Numbered from the stretch's first letter, positions 26,304-34,793 are shown. The stretch is DNA of 64,000 bases from Eubacterium sp. (GCA_017619835.1 JAFZRN010000010.1:1-64000), one strand, 5' to 3'. Notes: generated by a model from the letters alone, not told the origin. Translations and numbers: made by a program.

Positions 26304-27068
26304 ATGGCAAAAGTTGCAATCGTTACCGGAGCCACAGGCGGACTTGGAAGGGAATTCATCAAGGCAATACGAAAAGATGATGATATAGATGAGATATGGG
26401 CGGTAGGGCGAAACGAGACAAAGCTGAAGGAACTTAAGAAGAAGTATTCCAAGGTTCGTCCGGTAATAGCGGATCTCAGTATTGATGGTGTCGAAGTAAT
26501 ACAGAAGAAAATCGATGAAGAACTCGGTGCTTCAGACATCCGCCTCCTGATCAATAACGCCGGCATCGGATATATGGGTATGTTTGATAGGCAGGGGATA
26601 GAAGATATAAAGAGCCTCTGCAGGATAAACTGCAGTGCACCTGCAGAACTTATGTCACTCTGTATCCCACACATGAAGAACGGAGCGAAGATTATAAATG
26701 TTTCGTCAGCATCTTCATTTCAGCCGAATCCTTATCTGAGCATGTATTCGGCAAGCAAGGTGTTTCTGAAGAATCTTTCAAGAGCGCTCAGTGTTGAACT
26801 TAAGAGTCGTGGAATTACTGTTACCTGCGTTTGTCCCGGCTGGATAGATACAGAGATGCTGCCGGACGAGAAAGATGAAAAAAAAATTCGTTATACCGGA
26901 AAGATAAGTGCCGAAAAGGTTGTGAAAAAAGCGCTTAAAGATTGTCGGAAGGGAAAGGACATTTCAACACCAGGAGCATTTGCAAGTTATTTTAGAATCT
27001 ATTCAAAATATACGCCTACTAAAATCGTAATGAACCAGTGGTCTAAAGCGGTAAGGAAATATATCTGA
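26304..27068 (+). CDS. Short-chain dehydrogenase/reductase (SDR)
   Basis: 254 aa classical SDR. The NAD(P)-binding TGATGGLG motif is at 8-15, NNAG near 89, the catalytic Ser in INVSSASSF near 132, and the YSASK catalytic Tyr/Lys near 150, followed by CPGWIDTEM. It resembles bacterial SDRs of unknown substrate and ketoreductases. AAGGAG precedes ATG 26304. It is co-transcribed with the TetR gene and ends in hairpin repeat copy 3. The family is certain; the substrate is not. Confidence 0.9.
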   Translation: MAKVAIVTGATGGLGREFIKAIRKDDDIDEIWAVGRNETKLKELKKKYSKVRPVIADLSIDGVEVIQKKIDEELGASDIRLLINNAGIGYMGMFDRQGIEDIKSLCRINCSAPAELMSLCIPHMKNGAKIINVSSASSFQPNPYLSMYSASKVFLKNLSRALSVELKSRGITVTCVCPGWIDTEMLPDEKDEKKIRYTGKISAEKVVKKALKDCRKGKDISTPGAFASYFRIYSKYTPTKIVMNQWSKAVRKYI

Positions 27069-27070
27069 GC

Positions 27071-27120
27071 TTGGCGACAACATACATCGGGACTATGGCA
27101 ATCGCCATAGTCCCAATGAG
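27071..27120 (+). repeat. Intergenic hairpin repeat, copy 3
   Basis: The head TTGGCGACAACATACATCG is the same as in copy 1. The stem GGGACTATGGC-AATC-GCCATAGTCCC differs from copy 1 but pairs fully, with AATGAG after it. It starts 3 bases after the SDR stop, so it probably ends or stabilises that transcript. Confidence 0.7.
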
Positions 27121-27176
27121 TAAACGAAAAAGAACTATAGTAGAAAACCTTAGTCTCTTTTTTTTTATATAGATTA

Positions 27177-27230
27177 TTGACATGTGTATATACACATGGT
27201 ATATTGTGTATATCAGATATATACAATATA
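27177..27230 (+). promoter_or_regulatory. Promoter with two GntR/YtrA-type operators
   Basis: TTGACA (27177-27182), 17 bases, TATATT (27200-27205). A perfect 18-bp palindrome CATGTGTATATACACATG (27181-27198) fills the spacer, and a second inverted repeat (27200-27213 with 27217-27230, one mismatch) covers the -10 and start region. YtrA-subfamily regulators bind such GTGTAT-type palindromes; the GntR gene at 29847 ends this operon. Confidence 0.75.
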
Positions 27231-27250
27231 TAAACCGCAGGAGGTTTAAT

Positions 27251-28126
27251 ATGGATTACGAAAATGCTATTGAAATAAAAAATCTTACTAAGAAATATGA
27301 CGGCTTTACGCTGGATAATATAAGCTTTGATGTTCCGAAGGGAAGTATCATGGGTTTTATTGGACAAAATGGTGCAGGAAAAACTACAACTATAAATTCT
27401 ATCTTAAATATACTTAAATGGGATAGTGGTGAAATCAGGATTCTCGGGCAGGAGATGCCGGCGCATGAATATGAAGTCAAGGAACAAATTTCTGCAATCT
27501 TTGATATTCTTCCGTTTAATGATGATCTTTCGGCAAAGCAGCTATCTAAGACTATGAAAGGAATATGGAAAGAGTGGGACGAAGAATGTTTCGAGAACTA
27601 TCTGGAAAGATTTCAGCTTCCATATAAGAAAAAGTTCGGGCAGTTTTCTAAAGGAATGAAGATGAAGCTTCAGATCGCAGCAGGGCTGTCCCATAATGCT
27701 AAGCTTCTCATTATGGATGAAGCGACCACAGGACTTGATCCGGTGGTGCGAAATGAAATCCTGGATATATTCCTCGAATATCTTCAGGATGAGGATAAAT
27801 CAATACTGATGTCTTCGCATATCACTTCGGATCTGGAGAAGATAGCTGACAGAGTTACATTTATCGATAAAGGAAAAATCCTCCTTACCGGCATAAAGGA
27901 TGAGATTCTTGATAATCATGGCCTCGTAAAGGTTTCAAAGAAAGACTTCAAGAATTTTGAGAGAGAGGATTATATCAGCGCAAGGGTTACAGACTTTGGT
28001 GTGGATGTGATGGTAAATGATAGGTTTATGGCTGAGAAGAAGTTCTCCGGAGCAGTGATAGATAGAACAAACTTAGAAGAAATTATGCTGTTTTATGTAA
28101 ACCAATCTAAAGGCCAGTGGAATTAA
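27251..28126 (+). CDS. ABC-2 type transporter ATP-binding protein (YtrB-like)
   Basis: 291 aa. Walker A GQNGAGKTT near 42, signature in FGQFSKGMKMKLQIAAGL near 133 (SKGMK variant, usual for ABC-2 ATPases), Walker B LLIMDEATTGLDP near 155, H-loop MSSHITSD. A ~70-residue C-terminal extension follows. I chose ATG 27251 behind CAGGAGGT. Two membrane genes and a YtrA-type regulator follow, the usual ytr-like layout that reacts to cell-envelope stress in Firmicutes. Confidence 0.9.
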   Translation: MDYENAIEIKNLTKKYDGFTLDNISFDVPKGSIMGFIGQNGAGKTTTINSILNILKWDSGEIRILGQEMPAHEYEVKEQISAIFDILPFNDDLSAKQLSKTMKGIWKEWDEECFENYLERFQLPYKKKFGQFSKGMKMKLQIAAGLSHNAKLLIMDEATTGLDPVVRNEILDIFLEYLQDEDKSILMSSHITSDLEKIADRVTFIDKGKILLTGIKDEILDNHGLVKVSKKDFKNFEREDYISARVTDFGVDVMVNDRFMAEKKFSGAVIDRTNLEEIMLFYVNQSKGQWN

Positions 28127-28179
28127 AAATCATCTTCCTCCAGAGGGTAAGGTGGCTCGAAGCGTCAGATGAGGTGATT

Positions 28180-28959
28180 ATGAAAGAACTAATATACAGA
28201 GATTTATATCTCATAAGAAAAAATCTTCTGATAACATTTGGTATTTTTGCCGGTTTCATTCTATTTGGTCTTATTGGTATTCTTTCTGCAAAGTATGGGA
28301 ATATTGCTAAATATGCAACCGACAAACAAACTCCTATAGAAGTTATGCAGGCTTCTCTCTACTTTGGACTGATTGGTGGATGTATTGTGACCACTGGGGT
28401 AGAGCACATATTTAGTCTTATAAAAAAAGATTATGAAATTCATTGGCATGATTACTTAAGCGTTTCAGGAAAAAAGAGCGAGGTGATAGTGGGAGCGAAA
28501 TATCTCATTATTACAATGTTATTTCTATTGGGCCTGGGCATTGGACTTCTGGGTCTTCGGCTTATGCAGGTAATATCGGGAGTTGAGTCCACTGATATAC
28601 TTCACAGCGGACTGGGAAGACATGAAGGCCCCCTGATACTTATTTTGATGTCAGTTATGCTTCTGCTTGTTGGAAATGAATCTGTATTAATGCAATATAT
28701 TTATAAAGGAAAAGGGTCAAAGAAAGCTGATGCCATTATTGCATTTATTATATTTGTTTTAGTGGTAGGAGTTATGGCAATATATTTTATTTTAGAAGTA
28801 AATGAAAATGCAAAACAGTGGGTATTAAACTCGCTAAAGTATCTGTCGGCTCATGTGGCGATACTATATATAACTCCGCTGGTTTTCGCGGTTCTTATGA
28901 CATTAGCATGCTTTATAATTTCGGTCAGGATTGTAAAAAAAGAAGGTAAGCGCGTATGA
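28180..28959 (+). CDS. ABC-2 type transporter permease, first
   Basis: 259 aa with six predicted helices (near 17-37, 55-80, 110-132, 150-170, 185-205 and 225-250). It begins MKELIYRDLYLIRKNL, typical of ABC-2 permeases of the YtrA-linked type. I chose ATG 28180 behind GAGGTG; the longer frame from 28117 overlaps the ATPase gene. The next gene starts in its stop (ATGA overlap). Substrate unknown. Confidence 0.8.
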   Translation: MKELIYRDLYLIRKNLLITFGIFAGFILFGLIGILSAKYGNIAKYATDKQTPIEVMQASLYFGLIGGCIVTTGVEHIFSLIKKDYEIHWHDYLSVSGKKSEVIVGAKYLIITMLFLLGLGIGLLGLRLMQVISGVESTDILHSGLGRHEGPLILILMSVMLLLVGNESVLMQYIYKGKGSKKADAIIAFIIFVLVVGVMAIYFILEVNENAKQWVLNSLKYLSAHVAILYITPLVFAVLMTLACFIISVRIVKKEGKRV

Positions 28960-29729
28960 AAGGTCTGATTTACAAAGATATATTTCTAAATAAGTCCAAG
29001 ATTATCTTCACTGGTCTATCAATAGTGACTGTCGTGGCTTTAATGTTTATATTTTTTAAGGCTGCAGGAAAGACACCTGAAGATATGTCACCGGCAGCTT
29101 TGGTGATTGATCTGATGATTGTACTATACATAGGAAATATGAATTCCGGATACATTATGAAGACAGATACATCGCGGCCTTGGGGCTTCTATGGAGTTGC
29201 ACTTCCCAGAACAGAAAGAAGTGTTGTTGGTGCCAAGTATCTTATCGTGCTTCTACTTTATGCCATCGCATTTATCTTATGTGAGATAAATGATATTGTA
29301 TGTGGTTTGGTTGATGGTTCCATAGATAGTAACCGGGTGATTACATTAATCCTCATTTTCTGTAATCTTCTTGTTTTTTCCATCGAAACGCCTATAGCAT
29401 TCAGGCTTGGAGTGGAAAGAGCTTCCATAGTTCGTATATTTATTTCAGTAATATTGACACTAATTGTGACTATCTATTTACTTTTTGGAAATATTGAATG
29501 GCTGATGGGAGAAAATGGAATCGTAAGAACAATTCTCACTGAGGTTGTTAAAGATAATCCTGATACTGCGGTGTATGCTCAGGGAATTGCTGACCTGAAG
29601 GATAAGATTGGGCTGATCAGTTTCGTGGTATATCTGATAGAAATAATATTTGTGGGGCTGATGTATTTCCTGTCATATCAGATATCTTGTGCAGTTTTTA
29701 AGAAAGGCATATTGAGAGATGATATTTAA
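28956..29729 (+). CDS. ABC-2 type transporter permease, second
   Basis: 257 aa, six predicted helices (near 15-35, 45-70, 95-120, 130-150, 160-180 and 215-245). The start MKGLIYKDIFLNKSK parallels that of the preceding permease, and TLPRTERSVVGAKY-type text (residues 84-95) matches the VIVGAKYL segment there, so the two are distant paralogues. The 4-base ATGA overlap implies coupled translation and a heteromeric membrane unit. Confidence 0.8.
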   Translation: MKGLIYKDIFLNKSKIIFTGLSIVTVVALMFIFFKAAGKTPEDMSPAALVIDLMIVLYIGNMNSGYIMKTDTSRPWGFYGVALPRTERSVVGAKYLIVLLLYAIAFILCEINDIVCGLVDGSIDSNRVITLILIFCNLLVFSIETPIAFRLGVERASIVRIFISVILTLIVTIYLLFGNIEWLMGENGIVRTILTEVVKDNPDTAVYAQGIADLKDKIGLISFVVYLIEIIFVGLMYFLSYQISCAVFKKGILRDDI

Positions 29730-29846
29730 ATAAATTGTACTTGATAAAATAGTACTTGTTAAAATGTTAAAAGCAATTCATAATGGAGTAAATTGTGACA
29801 GACAGTTTATTATGCTGGTATGTCATAGTTAAAAGTGGGAAAAAAT

Positions 29847-30215
29847 ATGGATATTATAATTTCAAATTCGTCGAATGAACCGATCTATCTGCAGATCGTT
29901 AATCAAATAAAGGCTATGATCATGAGCGGAGAGCTTGCCCCCGGGGAAGCTCTCCCTTCTATGCGTAATCTGGCTATGCAGATGAGGATAAGTCTGATTA
30001 CCACTAAGCGCGCCTATGAGGAACTGGAAAGGGATGGCTTTATTGAGACTTATACTGGAAAAGGAAGCTTCGTAAAAGCACAGAATCCAGAATTCCTTCG
30101 GGAAGAGAATCTTCGTCAGGCTGAAGAACTGCTGACAAAGGCAGTGGAAAAGGCGAAGATGAGTGGAATAGGAATTGACGAGCTTAAGGAGCTTTTGGAG
30201 ATGATATATAATTAG
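29847..30215 (+). CDS. GntR-family regulator, YtrA subfamily
   Basis: 122 aa. The winged helix is clear: PIYLQIVNQIKAMIMSGEL, EALPSMRNLAMQMRISLIT, AYEELERDGFIETYTGKGSFV. The short ~50-residue helical tail without an effector domain is the mark of the YtrA subfamily. I chose ATG 29847 (MDIIISNSS is the usual start); the upstream GTG 29835 is less likely. It lies 117 bases after the permease genes and probably represses the promoter at 27177-27230. Just before it, a 15-base unit around GTACTTGNTAAAAT is repeated in tandem (about 29736-29766). Confidence 0.88.
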   Translation: MDIIISNSSNEPIYLQIVNQIKAMIMSGELAPGEALPSMRNLAMQMRISLITTKRAYEELERDGFIETYTGKGSFVKAQNPEFLREENLRQAEELLTKAVEKAKMSGIGIDELKELLEMIYN

Positions 30216-30339
30216 TTTTTTCAACAGAGTATTGCCTGATTCAACATACTTACGTAAAAAAATACTCGGAAATCTTGTAAAAGAAGGTTTTTTAATCGAA
30301 GGAAAAATGACTTTACCAGTTCGTGATATTATAAAATAA
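30216..30339 (+). pseudogene. Relic of an unidentified gene (C-terminal end)
   Basis: One frame is open without a start codon from the GntR stop to a TAA at 30337-30339 and reads STYLRKKILGNLVKEGFLIE, then GKMTLPVRDIIK. It looks like the end of a winged-helix protein that lost its 5' part. I cannot name the family. Confidence 0.3.
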
Positions 30340-30349
30340 ATGACGATTT

Positions 30350-30381
30350 TTGCAACTTAGACATACTCAGTTGCAACTTAG
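30350..30381 (-). promoter_or_regulatory. Direct repeats, likely LytTR binding site (module 1)
   Basis: TTGCAACTTAG occurs at 30350-30360 and again, identical, at 30371-30381: a 21-bp period, two helical turns. On the other strand each reads CTAAGTTGCAA, whose TAAGTT core fits the LytTR half-site, normally a 9-bp repeat with 12 bases between. It precedes the operon holding a LytTR gene. Confidence 0.6.
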
Positions 30382-30473
30382 TACATGATTTATTGCAGGA
30401 CAGTTTCTTTTTGTGTAAGGTGTGTTCATCAAGAAAAAACACGCAAGTGAAATACATAAAAAGGAGCAGAAAA

Positions 30474-31199
30474 ATGGAAAACGCCATTGCAAAAAAATCA
30501 AATACTAAGGCAGAAAGAAAGACAAACAGATTCATGGAAGGACTTAGTTTCCTGGGATATGGACTGGAAGTATTCGGAGTAATCGGATTTGAACTTCTGT
30601 GGGGATTTTTAATCGAGCCCAAGCTTTATAATAGAGGAATAAATGATTTTACAACCTGGCAGATGATATGCCACTGGGTAGTGACATGCACAGCATGGGG
30701 CCTTGGTGGTTACATGGTAGTAAAGGAATGTGCAAAGAAAAAGAATGTCGACCTTCTTGAAAACATAAAGAGTACAAAGCTTTTTAGCAAAGATATGAAG
30801 GTGTGGCAGTGGGTACTTATCTTTATAGGTACAGTTCTTTGTCTTATCTCAACCTGGATCGATTGGAATGGCAGCAAAGTAGTGGCGGAGTTTAAAAGTC
30901 GCGGACCAATCCTTTTCCCTTTCCAGTACATTTACTATCTCTTTGAAGTCAGCCTTGTTCTTCTTATAATCGTATTCGGACAGATGGCTTTTGAAAAGTG
31001 GTTCAACAATAATAAGATCCCTTTCGGTGGAATAGTTGTTGCACTTACATGGGGACTTGGACATTGGCTTTCAAAGGGTTCTCTTGGAGCAGGACTTTAT
31101 ACAGCAGTTGGCGGATTTGTATTCGGATCTGCATACCTGCTTACAAACAGAAATGTAAAACTTACTTACATACTGCTTTGCATTATGTTCATACTGTAA
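30474..31199 (+). CDS. Polytopic membrane protein of unknown function (CPBP-like end)
   Basis: 241 aa with about six to seven helices (near 22-42, 58-78, 103-125, 142-168, 180-200 and 205-240). The WGLGHWLSKGSLGAGLYTAVGG stretch recalls the third CPBP/Abi motif (FG.GH), but the EExxxR catalytic motif is missing, so a protease role is not supported. AAGGAG at 30461-30466 fixes ATG 30474. It leads an operon with a LytTR and a DUF3021 gene; the LytTR repeats upstream suggest it is the target of that pair. Confidence 0.6.
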   Translation: MENAIAKKSNTKAERKTNRFMEGLSFLGYGLEVFGVIGFELLWGFLIEPKLYNRGINDFTTWQMICHWVVTCTAWGLGGYMVVKECAKKKNVDLLENIKSTKLFSKDMKVWQWVLIFIGTVLCLISTWIDWNGSKVVAEFKSRGPILFPFQYIYYLFEVSLVLLIIVFGQMAFEKWFNNNKIPFGGIVVALTWGLGHWLSKGSLGAGLYTAVGGFVFGSAYLLTNRNVKLTYILLCIMFIL

Positions 31200-31228
31200 A
31201 AGTGAAAGCTAAAAAATAAGGTACTTAT

Positions 31229-31687
31229 ATGAAACTTATTAAAACAAAAGAAGAAAAAATTGAAGAAAACTATCTGGAACTGCATTATGACAAAATTGAT
31301 GAGGAAACTAATGCGGTTCTGGACAGGCTCAGAGATACCCTTCGATATATCGAGGGGATTTTTGAGGATAAGAGGGTAACTATCGCGGTTACTGACATCT
31401 TTTATATAGAAACTGTAGACAGGAAGACCTTTGCCTATACCAGAGATATGTGCGTTGAGATTAAAGAGGCACTCAGGGATATAATCGAGGAATTCGCTAA
31501 TGTAGGATTTGTTCGAATTAGTAAATCGTCGGTGGTGAATATCTATAAGATAAAGAAGCTTCAGGGCGATCTTAATATGAGAGTGATGATCTATCTTAAA
31601 AATGATGAGAAACTTGTTATGAACAGAAGCTATCGAGCAGAATTCTACGATAGACTGAATAAACTGCAGGGGAGGAAAAAAGCATGA
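31229..31687 (+). CDS. LytTR DNA-binding protein (module 1)
   Basis: 152 aa. There is no receiver domain. After a ~50-residue N-terminal stretch, residues 52-150 are a LytTR domain: VTDIFYIETVDRKTFAY, then FVRISKSSVVNIYKIKKL and LVMNRSYRAEF. The DUF3021 membrane gene overlaps its 3' end by 4 bases. In streptococcal LytTR regulatory systems (HdrRM, BrsRM) a membrane partner holds such a regulator inactive; the same logic is inferred here. Confidence 0.88.
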   Translation: MKLIKTKEEKIEENYLELHYDKIDEETNAVLDRLRDTLRYIEGIFEDKRVTIAVTDIFYIETVDRKTFAYTRDMCVEIKEALRDIIEEFANVGFVRISKSSVVNIYKIKKLQGDLNMRVMIYLKNDEKLVMNRSYRAEFYDRLNKLQGRKKA

Positions 31688-32106
31688 AACTGATAACCAG
31701 AAAAAACTTTATATCTATCGTATGCATCAGCTTCACGCTGATCGTCTGCGGTAAACTGCTTTTAGAAAAAGCTTATGGGTTTACGGATAAATATTATACT
31801 GAGAATATATTCATGTGTTTTGGGTTTTCAGTACTCATAACACTGATCCTGTCACTGCATTTTTATCTGCAGAAATATCCGTTCATACCGGTATTCATTG
31901 GACAGTATCTGGTGACACTGATAGTAGTATTCCTGGGAATCTGGATTGCAGGACATTTTACCGAAAATGCACCTACAGCTTATCGTGATATGTTTATATC
32001 AGTAACTATACCGTTCTTCTTTGGAGCGGCTGTTTACTACATCATTTTTTTCAGACAGATAAGAAAAGCCAATAGGATGCTGGAAGGATTGGATGATGAA
32101 ACTTAA
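31684..32106 (+). CDS. DUF3021-type membrane protein (module 1)
   Basis: 140 aa with four predicted helices (near 9-28, 40-60, 67-90 and 100-122) and a short charged tail (IRKANRMLEGLDDE). Size, topology and coupling to a LytTR gene match the DUF3021 family. It is the presumed membrane inhibitor or sensor of the adjacent regulator. Two more such pairs lie at 36372-37256 and 51689-52578. Confidence 0.8.
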   Translation: MKLITRKNFISIVCISFTLIVCGKLLLEKAYGFTDKYYTENIFMCFGFSVLITLILSLHFYLQKYPFIPVFIGQYLVTLIVVFLGIWIAGHFTENAPTAYRDMFISVTIPFFFGAAVYYIIFFRQIRKANRMLEGLDDET

Positions 32107-32163
32107 GCTTTTAAAAGGATGGCTGAAAATACTTGCTCCAAGGTGCTGCCTCAATAAAGAATT

Positions 32164-32193
32164 AAGCCCCCTGCTACGGTGGAGTACGAATAA
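32164..32193 (+). pseudogene. Relic of a second guaA 3' end
   Basis: Ten codons read KPPATVEYE-stop, the exact C-terminus of GMP synthase. Compared with the intact gene at 15440-15466, every base difference is at a third codon position or in the stop codon (TGA versus TAA), so the piece comes from a diverged guaA and is not chance. The upstream frame is closed by TAA at 32155-32157. It may be an attachment-site remnant of an element inserted at guaA. Confidence 0.65.
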
Positions 32194-32206
32194 ATCTTTA
32201 TGTTTT

Positions 32207-32245
32207 TTGATACACTCTTGATACACTTTCGATGTAAGGTATAAT
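32207..32245 (+). promoter_or_regulatory. Promoter of PEBP lipoprotein gene 1
   Basis: TTGATA (32218-32223), 16 bases, TATAAT (32240-32245). The unit TTGATACAC is repeated 11 bases apart (32207 and 32218), one helical turn. The same region recurs before the paralogue (35575-35612). Confidence 0.7.
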
Positions 32246-32281
32246 TCGAAATTATTGTGTAATATCAAGGGGGAAATGATT

Positions 32282-32980
32282 TTGAAAAAACAGGTTATAT
32301 TATTATGTATTATGATTTTAGCTTTATGTGCAGGATGTGGCTCGTCAGATGATGTAAGCGAATCTGCTACAGAGAGCGGCTCTGTCACTGAGAGTAGTAC
32401 CGATACAGCTGTCACTGAAGAAGAAACATCGGAGGAAGCTGTGACAGAAGAAGCTGAGACAGAGGATACTGCATCGGATACTGCATCGGAAGCTACCGAA
32501 GCAGAAAGTACTTCAGAAATAAATGCATTTATAGATGACTACCCATCTTTTAAAGTGACTTCAACAAGTCTTAATAATGGTGTCTGGGATGATGTTATAT
32601 CTTATACTGACAGGGGATCAAATAAATCACCTCAGCTTAAGTGGGATGCGGTTGATGGTGCCGGTCTTTATGTCATTATAATGGATGATCCGTCTGCGTG
32701 GCATTTTATGCATTGGAAATCTGATAACGTGACTGAGACAAGCCTTGATGAGGGCTGGGCCCCGAAATCCGAATATGTGGGACCATATCCACCAAGCGGT
32801 GCTACTCATACATATGAAGTATATGTTGTCGCTCTTAAGGCGCCGGTTGAAAGAATAAAGGGAGACTTGGGATCGAATCCGAACTTTGAGGAGAACTTTA
32901 AGGCACTCGATATAGATGCCCAAGGAAACAGTGGAAATATAATCGCTGTCGGCAGATTAGCAGGAACGTTTACATATTAA
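32282..32980 (+). CDS. PEBP family (YbhB/YbcL-like) lipoprotein, copy 1
   Basis: 232 aa. Lipoprotein signal with lipobox LCAGC near residue 18, a Thr/Ser/Glu-rich linker (about 22-80), then a phosphatidylethanolamine-binding-protein fold (SPQLKWDAVDGAGLYVIIMDD, FMHWKSDN, EYVGPYPPSGATHTYEVYV). The family binds phospholipid-like or other anionic ligands; its role in bacteria is poorly defined. The start is taken as TTG 32282, because its paralogue also starts at TTG at the same distance (8 bases) from its ribosome site; ATG 32276 is the alternative. Nearly identical to the gene at 35649. Confidence 0.85.
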   Translation: MKKQVILLCIMILALCAGCGSSDDVSESATESGSVTESSTDTAVTEEETSEEAVTEEAETEDTASDTASEATEAESTSEINAFIDDYPSFKVTSTSLNNGVWDDVISYTDRGSNKSPQLKWDAVDGAGLYVIIMDDPSAWHFMHWKSDNVTETSLDEGWAPKSEYVGPYPPSGATHTYEVYVVALKAPVERIKGDLGSNPNFEENFKALDIDAQGNSGNIIAVGRLAGTFTY

Positions 32981-32995
32981 ACATAAAACCAATAA

Positions 32996-33038
32996 ATCCC
33001 GTAAACCCTAAAAAATAAAAGGGCTTGCGGGATGTTTT
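32996..33038 (+). terminator. Terminator of PEBP gene 1
   Basis: A 14-base stem (ATCCCGTAAACCCT with AGGGCTTGCGGGAT, one mismatch and one G-U pair) is followed by GTTTT. After it, a 25-codon reading frame (33040-33117, MGLNDGSIDIEG...) looks like a gene tail but has no ribosome site. Confidence 0.65.
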
Positions 33039-33143
33039 CATGGGACTGAATGACGGCAGTATCGATATTGAAGGCTGCAAGAAAAAAATAAACTCCGCTA
33101 CGGAGGAATATAAATAAATAAGATATTTGAAGGATAAACGCAT

Positions 33144-33758
33144 ATGTGGAGAGATCTGTCTCATCAATGGCAAATAGTTTTTGAAGAAGCATGGAAGGCA
33201 TTTGGCTTTGGCTCAACCCCGATAGGAGCCGCACTTTTCGATAGGGAGGGACAACTTATCCTTAGTGACAGAAACCGAAGCCATGAAGCAGACACGATAA
33301 ACAAAGAGATTTCACACGCCGAAGCAAATGCTCTGCGGCGAATGGATACCGATAAGACGGATTCAAGATCAGTTATGTTGTACACCTCAATGGAACCATG
33401 CCCGATGTGTATGGGAATGATACTAATGGGACACATAAAGACCGTTCATTTTGCTGCTTTTGATGATTACTGCGGAATGGTTCACCTGACAAAACAGGAT
33501 CCTTACTACATTGGCAAAAAAGTCACTTGCATCCACGAGGGCGGCGAGGGTGAGCTTTTCCAACTGACGATACAAAGCTACTACGAGTTAAGACACTTGG
33601 AGCGAGGAGTTTCCGGAAAAGTCCTTAGCAGGTTTTATGAAACGAACAACAAGGCAGTTGAAAACGCAAAAAAGCTGTACGCGGGGAAAACACTTGACAC
33701 CCTCTCACAGAACGGGGCTCTGTGTGGTGAGGTGTTTGATATTATAATGGATATGTAA
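33144..33758 (+). CDS. Nucleoside/cytidine deaminase-like zinc enzyme
   Basis: 204 aa. The zinc deaminase signature is complete: ISHAEANAL (His and catalytic Glu, near 53-60) and PCPMCMGMI (two Cys ligands, near 84-92). The family covers guanine, cytosine, tRNA-adenosine and dCMP deaminases. The ~50-residue C-terminal extension and lack of tRNA-binding residues I can recognise make TadA itself unlikely. AAGGA is 9 bases before ATG 33144. It is followed 102 bases later by an HD-domain nucleotidase-like gene, which hints at nucleotide salvage. Confidence 0.85.
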   Translation: MWRDLSHQWQIVFEEAWKAFGFGSTPIGAALFDREGQLILSDRNRSHEADTINKEISHAEANALRRMDTDKTDSRSVMLYTSMEPCPMCMGMILMGHIKTVHFAAFDDYCGMVHLTKQDPYYIGKKVTCIHEGGEGELFQLTIQSYYELRHLERGVSGKVLSRFYETNNKAVENAKKLYAGKTLDTLSQNGALCGEVFDIIMDM

Positions 33759-33860
33759 GATATATAATCAGCAAAAGGAACTATCAGGCGGTTGAGTTTG
33801 GTTGAACGATGCACCAGTTTTGGAGTATCATTCAAAATAAACATGAGAAAGGAAAAGAAT

Positions 33861-34475
33861 ATGGGAATAGAAGATTTTTTGAGTTCGGGAAATCCGAGAC
33901 TGGACAGTCAGCTGATGTTTTCCGCGGAGATCGATAAGATGACCGGCATTTACAGAAGAACGATGCTGCTTTCCGGAGAAAGACGTGAGAACGATGCTGA
34001 GCATTCATGGCACATCGCGGTCATGGCACTGCTCTTCAAAGAATATTGTGTTGAGGAACCTGATGTCGAACGCGCTGTAAAGATGCTGGTCGTTCATGAC
34101 CTTATCGAAATCTACGCGGGCGATACTTTCGCATACGATATTGAAGGCAACTCAAGCAAGGCTGAACGTGAGGCCAAAGCCGCCGACAGACTCTATTCGC
34201 AGCTTCCTTCAGAGCAGGGGGCGGAGCTTAGATGTCTCTGGGAGGAATTCGACGCGATGGAGACTGTTGACGCAAAGTACGCGGCATGTATGGACAGACT
34301 CCAGCCGCTGCTCCATAACACTCTGACCGAAGGCTATACCTGGCGCGATGGCAGTACGGTAAGAGCCCAGGTTGAAGAGAGAATGAAGGTCATAAAGGAA
34401 TTCATGCCTGAGGTGTATGAGTGGATCAGAAAGAACCTCGACAGAAGCGTGGAGACCGGATGGCTTAAAGCGTGA
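33861..34475 (+). CDS. HD-domain hydrolase (YfbR/HDDC2-like nucleotidase)
   Basis: 204 aa. Metal-binding HD-domain residues: NDAEHSWHIAVMALL (His near 43-46), VVHDLIEIYAGDT (His-Asp near 76) and a late Asp in AACMDRLQPLLHN. The short, single-domain form resembles 5'-deoxynucleotidase YfbR and HDDC2. I chose ATG 33861 behind AAAGGA; the longer frame from 33792 lacks a ribosome site. GC content is higher than its neighbours, which suggests a separate origin from the flanking AT-rich DNA. Confidence 0.85.
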   Translation: MGIEDFLSSGNPRLDSQLMFSAEIDKMTGIYRRTMLLSGERRENDAEHSWHIAVMALLFKEYCVEEPDVERAVKMLVVHDLIEIYAGDTFAYDIEGNSSKAEREAKAADRLYSQLPSEQGAELRCLWEEFDAMETVDAKYAACMDRLQPLLHNTLTEGYTWRDGSTVRAQVEERMKVIKEFMPEVYEWIRKNLDRSVETGWLKA

Positions 34476-34793
34476 TCCGGTTTTCGCGAATGACATCATT
34501 CATGATCAAAGATCAACCAAATAGCCGGTAAATGAAAAGTAAAGACTGGAAGCGGGCTTTAAGGAAAAAACTCATGTACAAATCTCATCGAATATGAATG
34601 AGTGAGTTTTACACTTCAAGGAGCAGGAGAAACCGAAGACTGATCTTTAATCAGACAAATGATAAAAATGTAGTAAAATAGGGCATTGCAACGGCTGTTA
34701 ACATGATTGTTAACAGCCGTTGTCATATTGTTAAGGCTGACTGGTGGAGTTTTAGAGGCCGGAATATTACTATGGATTCAACAATAATTATTT
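34476..34793. other. Gene-free stretch with a perfect hairpin
   Basis: Contains a perfect 15-bp stem with loop TGAT (34689-34703 with 34708-34722; arm GGCTGTTAACA core), followed by TCATATTG rather than a T tract. It may be a weak terminator or an operator of the following gene. A 21-codon frame at 34533 looks like noise. Nothing else is seen. Confidence 0.5.

Noticed and set aside
15467..32200. A complete integrative element with integrase
   Set aside because: No integrase, excisionase, relaxase or replication gene is visible; only the duplicated guaA tail supports an insertion.
33040..33117. A 25-codon gene (MGLNDGSIDIEG...)
   Set aside because: It overlaps the end of a terminator hairpin and has no ribosome site; it may be a gene tail but nothing identifies it.
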